From assembly GCA_947259685.1 (NCBI GenBank), contig CAMYNC010000179.1:1-6507 (forward strand): a stretch of 6,507 nucleotides of DNA, given 5' to 3'. Origin of the DNA: an uncultured Desulfuromonadales bacterium (GTDB lineage Bacteria > Desulfobacterota > Desulfuromonadia > Desulfuromonadales > Geopsychrobacteraceae). Position 1 is the stretch's first letter, and each line of letters begins with the position of its first letter. The notes beneath the pieces are model-generated. The model made no database searches and was not told the DNA's origin. It saw only the letters and a program-made list of their open reading frames with translations. Below, in pieces: positions 1 through 5,812 of this stretch. Both the position numbers and the translations under genes were made by a program.

Positions 1-1
1 T

Positions 2-1516
2 TTGGAGCATGGCCGCGAACATGCGATCGGATTGGAGGTTGGCAGCAAGCCGGAACTGTTGGCCATGATCGCCTTGGTTGACGATGATCGTCCGATTATC
101 TGCAACGGCTTCAAGGACGCGAGCTTCATCGAGATGGCGCTCATGTCGCAGAAGATTGGGCGAAGCGTGATCCCCGTCGTTGAGAAGACGAACGAATTGG
201 ACTTGATCATTGAGCTGGCCGGGGTCATCGGCGTCCGTCCGCGAATTGGGATGCGCGTCAAGCTGTCCGCGCGGGGCTCGGGACGCTGGCAGTCATCGGG
301 CGGACACCAATCGAAGTTCGGTCTGACCATTACCGAGATCCTGCAGTCGGTCGAGCGCCTTGAATCGCTCGGAATGGCCGACTGTTTTCAGCTGCTTCAT
401 TTTCATCTGGGCAGCCAGATCACGAACATTCGGCACATCAAGGCGGCTTTGATCGAGGCAGCGCGGGTCTATGCCGATCTTGTACGACGAGGTACCGGGC
501 TCAAATACCTGGACGTCGGCGGTGGCCTGGGAGTCGACTACGACGGGTCGCAAACCAACTTTGAATCGAGCGCCAACTATACGCTGCAGGAATACGCCAA
601 CGATGTGATCTATCACGTGCAGACGGTTTGCGAGGACGCCGGTGTGCCGCATCCGGCGATCATGAGTGAGAGTGGTCGTGCGATCGCCGCCTATCACAGT
701 GTGCTTGTCACAGAGGTCCTCGATGTTGCGTCGCCAACGGAAGCGCCGATCCCGGACCAGTTGCCGGAACACTTTCAGCAGCCACTGTTCGATCTGTTCG
801 ATACTTACAAGGACATCACCGTTCGGAATCTGCTCGAGCGATTTCATGATGCTCAGCAGGCGCTGGACATGGTCAACAGCGCTTTCGCGACGGGGCATCT
901 GCCGCTGGATCAACGCAGCATCGCCGAGACGTTGTACTGGTCGATTTGCCGCACGATTCGACGACTTGCAAATCAGTTACAATATGTACCCGAGGAACTG
1001 GAGAAGCTCGACCATTTGCTGGCGGAAACTTACTTCTGCAACTTTTCCGTCTTTCAGTCGTTACCCGACAGTTGGGCGATCAAGCAGTTGTTTCCGGCCA
1101 AAAATATTGTCAGTGCCCATTGTGATGGTCCCTGTGGCGTTTATGATCCGGCCTCGGCCCGAATCGCCGCGGAAGCGGTCCTGTCGATGACGAAAAAAAT
1201 TCTTGCCCTCAATCCCGGCGATGGCAGCCACGCCACGGCCAACAGCCTCTCCCGTTTTATCACCATCAAGGAGGAGCAGGCGCACTTGGCGAAGACCGAA
1301 CTCCTGGTTCTCTGGACCGACTATTTCAAGCCGAACCATCTTGAGCAGTTTCCCGAGTTACACGACACCTTCTGGAAGGCCGCCAAGCTTTGCTCTGCTG
1401 TGAAGGTGGAGGTCAGTCAGGAAAAAGCGGAAGAGCTGATGGCCGCAATCGAGAAGATTCACAAGATGTTCTGGGCCTCGAAGGGGCGCGAAGTTTCCTA
1501 TTACACCGCCAGCTAA
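2..1516 (+). CDS. Chimeric frame: truncated arginine decarboxylase joined in frame to nickel superoxide dismutase (5' partial)
   Basis: The frame enters from outside the window, so TTG at 2 is not a believable start. Residues 1-365 (bases 2-1096) are biosynthetic arginine decarboxylase, a PLP enzyme that makes agmatine from arginine for polyamine synthesis. Visible motifs are GLEVGSK (10-16), SKFGL (104-108), LLHFHLGSQ (131-139), the glycine-rich DVGGGLGVDY (171-180), ESGRA (223-227) and YFCNFSVFQSLPDSWAIKQ (344-362). In the family this last motif is followed by a CDSDG active-site motif and a GAYQE..HNLFGD motif. Both are absent, so roughly the last 200-plus residues are missing. From about residue 366 the protein is nickel superoxide dismutase (HCDGPCGVY at 373-381). 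No stop or frameshift separates the two. Decarboxylase activity is unlikely because half of the active site is lost. The join may be an assembly chimera, a deletion or a real fusion; the two identities themselves are secure. Confidence 0.9.
   Translation: MEHGREHAIGLEVGSKPELLAMIALVDDDRPIICNGFKDASFIEMALMSQKIGRSVIPVVEKTNELDLIIELAGVIGVRPRIGMRVKLSARGSGRWQSSGGHQSKFGLTITEILQSVERLESLGMADCFQLLHFHLGSQITNIRHIKAALIEAARVYADLVRRGTGLKYLDVGGGLGVDYDGSQTNFESSANYTLQEYANDVIYHVQTVCEDAGVPHPAIMSESGRAIAAYHSVLVTEVLDVASPTEAPIPDQLPEHFQQPLFDLFDTYKDITVRNLLERFHDAQQALDMVNSAFATGHLPLDQRSIAETLYWSICRTIRRLANQLQYVPEELEKLDHLLAETYFCNFSVFQSLPDSWAIKQLFPAKNIVSAHCDGPCGVYDPASARIAAEAVLSMTKKILALNPGDGSHATANSLSRFITIKEEQAHLAKTELLVLWTDYFKPNHLEQFPELHDTFWKAAKLCSAVKVEVSQEKAEELMAAIEKIHKMFWASKGREVSYYTAS
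1085..1097 (+). other. Junction between SpeA-like and NiSOD-like sequence
   Basis: SpeA identity runs to AIKQLFP (frame residues 359-365), and NiSOD identity is clear from AKNIVSAHCD (366-375). NiSOD precursors commonly carry a short leader such as RLFAPK before the hook, so QLFP could belong to either protein. The bases coding it (cagttgtttccg, 1085-1096) would be shared by both parents. This fits microhomology recombination or an assembler joining two contigs through a short common word. The exact breakpoint cannot be set more finely from the sequence alone. Confidence 0.7.
1097..1516 (+). other. sodN: Nickel superoxide dismutase (SodN) portion of the chimeric frame
   Basis: This segment holds a complete NiSOD, a cytoplasmic enzyme that converts superoxide to oxygen and hydrogen peroxide. 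The nickel hook HCDGPCGVY occupies frame residues 373-381. His373 is His1 of the mature enzyme, and Cys374 and Cys378 are the Cys2 and Cys6 thiolate ligands. Cleavage is expected after Ala372 in IVSA-HCD. The mature part would be 132 residues, somewhat longer than the 117 of Streptomyces enzymes as I remember them. Other hallmarks are LWTDYFKP (437-444), FPELHDTFWKAAKLCSA (450-466) and IHKMFW (486-491). The wording resembles cyanobacterial/marine NiSODs more than actinomycete ones. No ATG lies nearby in frame. TTG at 1088 could give a 10-residue leader but has no Shine-Dalgarno, so the native start was probably lost in the join. sodX lies 63 bases downstream. Confidence 0.93.
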
Positions 1517-1579
1517 TCAGGCCCAGGGTGCAATTTTCGCATAAGGCAGGAAAGCAACTACAGAGAGTTTGTCCTTTGG

Positions 1580-1885
1580 TTGATCGGTTTCCGGCGGCGC
1601 TATCGGGTCGCCGGAAACTCGATGCAGCCCCTGCTCAACGCTGGTGATGAAGTTCTGGTTGATCCGAGCGCTTACCAGCGACAACCGCCTCGGCCCGGCG
1701 AAATTGTCGTCGCCCAACATCCGGCCCAGAACGATCTGCAAATTATCAAGCGGATAAAAGCGGTGCACAGCGATGGCCGCTTTCACCTTAAAGGTGATAA
1801 TCCCGATCCGGAACAAAGCAGTGACAGTCTTGTCACTGCCAATCTGATACTAGGCCGGGTGACGAGTCGATTCGCCTCCGCTTAA
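1580..1885 (+). CDS. sodX: Nickel-type superoxide dismutase maturation protease (S26 family)
   Basis: SodX is the small signal-peptidase-like Ser/Lys protease thought to trim the SodN leader and expose the His1 amine that binds nickel. The S26 boxes are visible: GNSMQP with the nucleophile Ser14, DEVLVD at 23-28, PRPGEIVVAQHP at 37-48, IIKRI with the general base Lys57, KGDNPD at 71-76, and SDS at 81-83. No hydrophobic anchor is present, consistent with a cytoplasmic processing protease. It directly follows sodN in the same frame, so the two are almost certainly co-transcribed. The start is uncertain. TTG at 1580 is the only canonical candidate near the Ser box and has only a weak AGAG upstream. 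The open frame continues back to the sodN stop and encodes a plausible protein stretch, RQESNYREFVLWL, after an ATA codon at 1541. The true N-terminus may therefore be about 13 residues longer. Confidence 0.88.
   Translation: MIGFRRRYRVAGNSMQPLLNAGDEVLVDPSAYQRQPPRPGEIVVAQHPAQNDLQIIKRIKAVHSDGRFHLKGDNPDPEQSSDSLVTANLILGRVTSRFASA
1818..1839 (+). repeat. Perfect 9-bp inverted repeat with 4-base loop inside sodX
   Basis: GCAGTGACA at 1818-1826 and TGTCACTGC at 1831-1839 are exact reverse complements around the loop GTCT. The hairpin falls inside the coding part for SSDSLVTA, 46 bases before the sodX stop, and no T-run follows it. It may be chance, a 3' mRNA stabiliser or a protein-binding palindrome. 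Confidence 0.6.
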
Positions 1886-1947
1886 GATTGTTTCTGCTCA
1901 GAGCAACCAGCTAGTGCATAAATATCGGCTTGGCTGCGAATGAATAT

Positions 1948-2844
1948 CTAAATCACCAAATACAACAGCGGCAAACTGGCAAAAGCCGCAACCATGCCGA
2001 GGCTGACCAGGGCCACGGCCAGTTCGGTTTCCAGCCCGGCGGCGACCGCCAATGCTCCTGCCGTCACCATCGGTGGCATCCCCGCCTCGAAAATCGTCAC
2101 ATCGACCGCCAGACCGGTCAATCCAAGCAAGCGACAACCAAGCAACGCAACCAGCGGCGCAATCAGCAGCTTGATGCCCAGGCCGAAGCCGAGCGGCGGC
2201 AGAACAGTGCGTGGCAGGCGCACCCGCAACTGAAAGCCGATGGCGGTCATGACCAGCGGTACCAGAGGGCCGGATAAGTTGCCGAGGACGGTCAGGATCT
2301 CCTGCGGGTAAGGCCAGGCGCGGGTGGCGAGGCCGAAAAACAGTGCCATCGAGGGGGGAAAAAACAGCACCCTCCTGACCACCGTAGTCAGCTTGAGGGA
2401 ATCCTTGCTGCCATAGAGGGCCAGGATCAATGAGCCGTAGGTGGCGAAGATCAGAATGGTGCCGATCTGATCGTAAATGATCAAAAAGGGAATTCCCGCC
2501 TCGCCGAAAAAGGCCTGAATCATCGGCACGCCGAAAAACGAGGTGTTTCCTAAGGGAACGATCAGCAGCAGGGCGCCGGTCACCGATCTTGACCAGCGCA
2601 GCTGGCGGGCGACCGCCAGAATCAGGATGATCGATAAAAGCAGCATCGCCCAGGGGACCACCGCGGCGACCAGAATTTCGCTGGTAAAGCGCAATTGCGG
2701 AACTTTAAGCAGGATCAACGCCGGCAAAGAGACGTACAGGGCGAACATATTGAGCACCTGTGCTGTGTCTTTGGGGAAAGCCTCCAGGCGCCGAAATACC
2801 ATCCCCAGGGCGACGAATACGCCGATCAGAATAAAATTTTCCAT
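1948..2844 (-). CDS. AEC-family permease (auxin efflux carrier / membrane transport protein type)
   Basis: This is a 298-residue integral inner-membrane protein of the AEC family (PF03547 type). Members export or exchange small organic acids such as malate or malonate, and the substrate cannot be told from this sequence. About ten hydrophobic segments are visible, starting at NFILIGVFVALGMVF (3-17). The two family hallmarks are PLGNTSFFGVPM (97-108), with its conserved Asn100 and Gly-X-Pro, and the late motif EAGMPPMVTAGALAVAAGLE (253-272). ATG at 2844 is chosen as start because AAGAAGG (2851-2857 on the complement) sits six bases upstream. The GTG at 2862 would put that Shine-Dalgarno inside the gene. 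Length is close to the usual 300-320 residues, so the protein looks intact. It converges on sodX with a 62-base gap in which I see no convincing terminator. Confidence 0.9.
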   Translation of the reverse strand: MENFILIGVFVALGMVFRRLEAFPKDTAQVLNMFALYVSLPALILLKVPQLRFTSEILVAAVVPWAMLLLSIILILAVARQLRWSRSVTGALLLIVPLGNTSFFGVPMIQAFFGEAGIPFLIIYDQIGTILIFATYGSLILALYGSKDSLKLTTVVRRVLFFPPSMALFFGLATRAWPYPQEILTVLGNLSGPLVPLVMTAIGFQLRVRLPRTVLPPLGFGLGIKLLIAPLVALLGCRLLGLTGLAVDVTIFEAGMPPMVTAGALAVAAGLETELAVALVSLGMVAAFASLPLLYLVI

Positions 2845-2973
2845 GGCCTGCCTTCTTAGCACAGCGAATTTTCAGCGACAAGCCGAATTCGTATTTGCAG
2901 CAGACTGAGTTTGAAGATGCCCTGGGGTTAGGATTTTTTTCCTGTGGCGTGGAATCACTGCAGGGGAGGGTGA

Positions 2974-3006
2974 CGGGGCCAGACCTGATCTTCTTGGCTG
3001 GCCCCG
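2974..3006 (-). terminator. Stem-loop after the cytidylate-kinase-like gene, possible atypical terminator
   Basis: CGGGGCCAG (2974-2982) pairs exactly with CTGGCCCCG (2998-3006), giving a 9-bp GC-rich stem and a 15-base loop. It begins 10 bases beyond the stop of the gene ending at 3017 and lies before the AEC permease. On the - strand the bases after it (TCACCCTCC) are not T-rich, so it does not look like a standard intrinsic terminator. It may instead act as an mRNA 3'-end stabiliser or attenuator between the two genes. Confidence 0.4.
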
Positions 3007-3016
3007 CACACAAGGG

Positions 3017-3700
3017 TTAGTGCAGATAGTTGAGCGCCAGGTTCGCCATCGATTCGATCGGCATGCGGCTGTTGTTGAGGACCAGATGGTAGAGCTGCGG
3101 GTCACTGATGTCGCCATCGTAGAAGCGGCGCAAAAAGTCATACCGCTGCTGCTGATGCGATTCAATATAGCTTTCCGCTTCAGAGTAGGTCAGCTGATGG
3201 GTTTCCATGATCTTCTGCACCCTGAATTCGCGCGGTGCGACCAGGCGCATATGAACACAATTTTCCAGGTCTTGAGTCGCCAGTGCGGCTCCCTGGCCGA
3301 TGAAGATGCAATGGCCACGTCCGGCAAATTCACGAATGACCGGTTTCATATGTTGAAAAATTTCGGTCTCTTCCGCGAGATATTTATCCAGAAACAGAGA
3401 AAAAATTGCTTTCACTGAGGAGGGGGTGTCCTGAGCTTTTTCAATCTGCGCGATGCTGTAACCAGAGAGCTTGGATACTTCGGTCAGGACCTGTTTACCG
3501 ACAATGATCCAGGGGACAAGCGGTTTTTCGGCGTTGAGCTTTTTGATCAGCGCTTCTGCCAGCGGATAGGCCTGGCAGCCGAACTCTCGTGCAATGGTCA
3601 GACAGGGAGCCGGTCTTTCGGCAACGCTGAAGCTTTGCATCCGGTGCCAGCAGTGCAGTTTCGATTCCAGTTGCGGGGTCCAATAGTCCTGATTCGCCAT
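3017..3700 (-). CDS. Cytidylate-kinase-like family protein
   Basis: This 227-residue cytoplasmic protein matches the cytidylate-kinase-like family (PF13189 type), which is related to CMP kinase but of largely unknown substrate. Family landmarks are LTIAREFGCQAYPLAEAL (34-51), replacing the usual P-loop region, then IVGKQVL (66-72), GHCIFIGQGAALAT (129-142), the HMRLVAPREFRVQKIM segment (150-165), and a C-terminal QRYDFLRRFYDGDISDPQLYHL stretch (185-206) with LVLNNSRM after it. ATG at 3700 is preferred over the upstream alternative at 3769 because GAGGAGG (3706-3712 on the complement) lies five bases before it. Two positions deviate from what I expect: Gln136 where many members have Arg (GRGA), and no Gly-rich GxGK loop. 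Catalytic activity as a CMP kinase is therefore doubtful. It has its own upstream promoter candidate and diverges from the phasin-like operon. Confidence 0.82.
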   Translation of the reverse strand: MANQDYWTPQLESKLHCWHRMQSFSVAERPAPCLTIAREFGCQAYPLAEALIKKLNAEKPLVPWIIVGKQVLTEVSKLSGYSIAQIEKAQDTPSSVKAIFSLFLDKYLAEETEIFQHMKPVIREFAGRGHCIFIGQGAALATQDLENCVHMRLVAPREFRVQKIMETHQLTYSEAESYIESHQQQRYDFLRRFYDGDISDPQLYHLVLNNSRMPIESMANLALNYLH

Positions 3701-3705
3701 AGCTA

Positions 3706-3712
3706 CCTCCTC
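3706..3712 (-). promoter_or_regulatory. Strong Shine-Dalgarno deciding the start of the cytidylate-kinase-like gene
   Basis: On the complement this reads GAGGAGG, five bases before ATG at 3700. It rules out the longer frame starting at 3769, which would place it inside the coding region. Confidence 0.8.
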
Positions 3713-3759
3713 AAAAGATGCGGCCTCATTGACCAAGCCCAAAAAACAACTTCGGGTAA

Positions 3760-3768
3760 ATTGTAACA
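3760..3768 (-). promoter_or_regulatory. Extended -10 promoter candidate for the cytidylate-kinase-like gene
   Basis: On the complement the sequence is TGTTACAAT: the TG of an extended -10, one base, then TACAAT (five of six matches to TATAAT). No good -35 is visible, which extended -10 promoters can tolerate. A start near 3753 would give a leader of about 50 bases before ATG at 3700. Confidence 0.45.
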
Positions 3769-3873
3769 AATTTCTCAGCAGTTTCTCGGTATTTTATGTG
3801 CTAATTCCTTCGGCGCATTTTTTTTTGCGGCAGAGAGAAAATCCTCATTTGAAAATAATTTTCACTTTTGTCC

Positions 3874-3903
3874 TAGACAAACCAGTAAGCATCTGATTAA
3901 TAT
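3874..3903 (+). promoter_or_regulatory. Sigma-70-like promoter candidate for the phasin-kinase-SRPBCC operon
   Basis: TAGACA (3874-3879, five of six to TTGACA) is followed after 18 bases by TAATAT (3898-3903, four of six to TATAAT). The surrounding stretch 3770-3910 is clearly AT-rich compared with the genes. A start near 3910 would leave a leader of about 48 bases. The -10 match is modest, and TTGAAA at 3849 is a competing -35. Confidence 0.35.
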
Positions 3904-3933
3904 TTATATCGTGGAAACAATGGTTATCTTAAA

Positions 3934-3955
3934 AAAACCTGATAAAGGAGGTTTT
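3934..3955 (+). promoter_or_regulatory. Shine-Dalgarno of the phasin-like gene, inside a small inverted repeat
   Basis: AAAGGAGG (3944-3951), six bases before ATG at 3958, is a near-perfect ribosome binding site. It overlaps an inverted repeat: AAAACCT (3934-3940) can pair with AGGTTTT (3949-3955) across an 8-base loop, which would partly bury the AGG of the site. The stem is AU-rich and probably weak, so any control role is speculative. Confidence 0.55.
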
Positions 3956-3957
3956 CA

Positions 3958-4233
3958 ATGGATAGAAAGCTCGAACAATTATTTTACGCCGTGCTTGGCG
4001 GAGCTCTCTCGGTCAAAGAAAAACTGGAAGCCAACAGCGAGGAGTTCAAAGCCTGGCAGGAGAAAAGTGAAACCCATGCGCGAGATTACTTTGATGAGTT
4101 GGCGCAGCGTGGCGAAGAGGAGAAGGATGAAGTCAAGAAGATGGTGAAAGGGATGCTCAAGGAGATTATTGCCGAATTGAACCTGGCGACCAAAGACGAC
4201 CTTAACCAGTTGAAAAAAGATCTGGAGAGATGA
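3958..4233 (+). CDS. Small phasin-like coiled-coil protein
   Basis: This is a 91-residue, highly charged helical protein. A mildly hydrophobic start (LEQLFYAVLGGALSVKEKL, 5-23) is followed by a long Glu/Lys-rich amphipathic helix (about 24-70). The end, LNLATKDDLNQLKKDLE (74-90), fits the T-(K/R)-x-D-(V/L)-x-x-L pattern at the C-terminus of PhaF/PhaI-type phasins and of small coiled-coil factors such as UbiK. Phasins coat polyhydroxyalkanoate granules. No PHA synthase is in view, so a role as membrane- or lipid-associated adaptor for the kinase next door is just as likely. The start is supported by AAAGGAGG six bases upstream. The stop TGA is separated from the kinase GTG by a single A, so translational coupling is expected. 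A phasin-superfamily label is probable; function is unknown. Confidence 0.75.
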   Translation: MDRKLEQLFYAVLGGALSVKEKLEANSEEFKAWQEKSETHARDYFDELAQRGEEEKDEVKKMVKGMLKEIIAELNLATKDDLNQLKKDLER

Positions 4234-4234
4234 A

Positions 4235-5806
4235 GTGATCGGCAGGCTTGGCACTATTCTTTATCTCTGCCGGCCGCAACGCAGCTACGCAATTTTCCGT
4301 TTTCTTGTCACGGTATTTCTTCTGTTTCGTCGTCAGCAGAGATGGCTTCTCTGGAAACCGCTCAGCCCTGATCGGCTGGTGGAGAATATCCGGACTCTGG
4401 GAGCCAGTTTTCTTAAGCTGGCGCAGGTTTTAGCCACCCGGGCAGATTTCTTTGACGAAGATTATCTGCAGGCCCTGCGTCAGTTGCATGACCGGATGCC
4501 GGCAATGAGCACAAAGGATCAATCCAAGGTTTTCAAGCGGGCTTTTCCCGACCCACAAGTTTTTGCCTGGTTCGAGGAGCAGCCTCTTGCCAGTGCCTCA
4601 ATCGGGCAGGTTCACAAAGGCAAGCTTCGGCAATCGGGGCAACTGGTCGCGGTAAAATTGCTCCGGGAAAAAATTCAACTTCAGGTTCGTGTCGATATCC
4701 TCTTGTTGAATATATTCTTGCGCGTCTTTCGTCCGCTGTTTTCCACCCAGACCCGCCATTCTATTGAATCGGTCCTGCAGGCTTTTACCCGGGTAATTTT
4801 GCAGGAAGTCAGCATGAAGCAGGAATTAGCCAACCTTGAGCAATTCAGGCAGACATATGGTGATTGCGGGATCAGATTTCCCCGGGCCTTTTCCAGTTAC
4901 AGCTCCGATTGGGCGTTAGTGATGAGTTTTGAGGAGGGAGTGCGCATTGATGACAGCCGGGCTATCGCGCAGCTGAATCTCAGCTTTGACGATCTGATGC
5001 AGCAGCTGGTGCTGTTTTATACCGAACAGATGCTGGTCAAAGGGTTTTATCATGCCGATCCACATCCGGGCAATCTGCTGGTCAATCCGGCAGGGGAGCT
5101 GGTCCTGCTTGATTTCGGTATGGTCAGCCGGATCTCGCAGAACCTGCGCCAAGCGATGATATATGCAGTTAAAGCGGCCTATGAAAGAGATTTCGAGCTT
5201 CTCGTCAGCGCAACCCGAAAAATGGGCGTCCTCACTGAAGAATCGGACCTGGCCGCATTGAGTGAGGTTGCCGAGCAGCTGTTTGAAATTTTTGACAGTG
5301 AACACCTTGACGCATCCAGCATGCAGGAGCTGGCATTCGGCGTTCTTGATCTACTGCGTGAGCAGCCATTTAAATTGCCCCAGGAGGTGATTTATGTGAT
5401 GCGGGTCAGTTCGCTAATCGAAGGATTGGGAACCCAATATGTTGATAATTTTAATGGTGTCAAAGATATTCTGCCAATTCTTCAGCGCAATCTGCCGCGC
5501 GCCTTGGGAGAAGATGCGCTCCCTTTGCGACGGCTGGGTCAAGAGCTCGCCCAGTTGCCTCTAACGCTGATTAAAGCCCGCCGGGTTATCGAGCTTGCAG
5601 AACAGGGTGACCTGGCGGTGCGGATGGCCCCGGCCGATCGCCGTTACCTGCTTGAACGGTTGGCAAAAATAATTCATTCCCTCGGCTGGTTGATCTTTTT
5701 CCTGGCTCTCGCCTTCTACTTTCAGCAGCTCGAAGGGGAGTGGACGATCTATGTTTCAGCGGGCAGCCTGGCCGCTGCAGCCGGCCTGCTGATGGGCAAG
5801 AGGTGA
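4235..5806 (+). CDS. ABC1/AarF/UbiB family atypical kinase with C-terminal membrane anchor
   Basis: This 523-residue protein belongs to the ABC1 (AarF/UbiB/COQ8) atypical kinase family, members of which support quinone synthesis and lipid homeostasis, probably as ATPases. In order: the N-terminal KxGQ-type motif, here KLAQ (61-64) in GASFLKLAQVLATRADFF; the Ala-rich loop LASASIGQVH (118-127); VAVK with Lys141; ELANLEQF (197-204); the catalytic HADPHPGN (273-280); and LLDFG (291-295) with the metal-binding Asp293. Two hydrophobic segments at about 481-496 and 505-519 form the C-terminal anchor usual for bacterial members. The GTG start, one base after the previous stop, has GGAGAG upstream. 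Length matches the usual 500-560. The one oddity is Ala63 in place of the Gly of KxGQ. The gene is not called ubiB, because desulfuromonads generally use menaquinone and the paralogue type cannot be settled here. Confidence 0.93.
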   Translation: MIGRLGTILYLCRPQRSYAIFRFLVTVFLLFRRQQRWLLWKPLSPDRLVENIRTLGASFLKLAQVLATRADFFDEDYLQALRQLHDRMPAMSTKDQSKVFKRAFPDPQVFAWFEEQPLASASIGQVHKGKLRQSGQLVAVKLLREKIQLQVRVDILLLNIFLRVFRPLFSTQTRHSIESVLQAFTRVILQEVSMKQELANLEQFRQTYGDCGIRFPRAFSSYSSDWALVMSFEEGVRIDDSRAIAQLNLSFDDLMQQLVLFYTEQMLVKGFYHADPHPGNLLVNPAGELVLLDFGMVSRISQNLRQAMIYAVKAAYERDFELLVSATRKMGVLTEESDLAALSEVAEQLFEIFDSEHLDASSMQELAFGVLDLLREQPFKLPQEVIYVMRVSSLIEGLGTQYVDNFNGVKDILPILQRNLPRALGEDALPLRRLGQELAQLPLTLIKARRVIELAEQGDLAVRMAPADRRYLLERLAKIIHSLGWLIFFLALAFYFQQLEGEWTIYVSAGSLAAAAGLLMGKR

Positions 5807-5812
5807 ATGTTC

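Noticed and set aside
293..913. A 206-codon - strand frame opposite arginine decarboxylase.
   Set aside because: It lies wholly antisense to a well conserved coding region and its translation resembles no protein; it is a by-product of codon use in speA.
1088..1516. TTG at 1088 as an independent sodN start.
   Set aside because: It would give a short leader before HCDGPC, but there is no Shine-Dalgarno upstream and the region reads as SpeA protein; kept only as a possibility in the sodN entry.
1886..1947. Gap between sodX and the AEC permease, searched for a bidirectional terminator.
   Set aside because: Only a tiny GCTC/GAGC-like pairing is present and no T-run, so no terminator is claimed.
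2928..2940. A T7 run after GGGGTTAGGA, considered as a + strand terminator.
   Set aside because: No + strand gene precedes it and there is no stem immediately upstream.
3818..3836. Run of nine T flanked by GCGCA and TGCGG, considered as a terminator.
   Set aside because: The pairing around the T-run is only about three base pairs and no gene on the + strand ends just before it; more likely part of the AT-rich promoter region.
3911..4147. A + strand frame of 78 codons starting upstream of the phasin-like gene.
   Set aside because: It overlaps the phasin-like gene in another frame, its early codons consist of the ribosome binding site region, and the protein has low complexity with no family resemblance.
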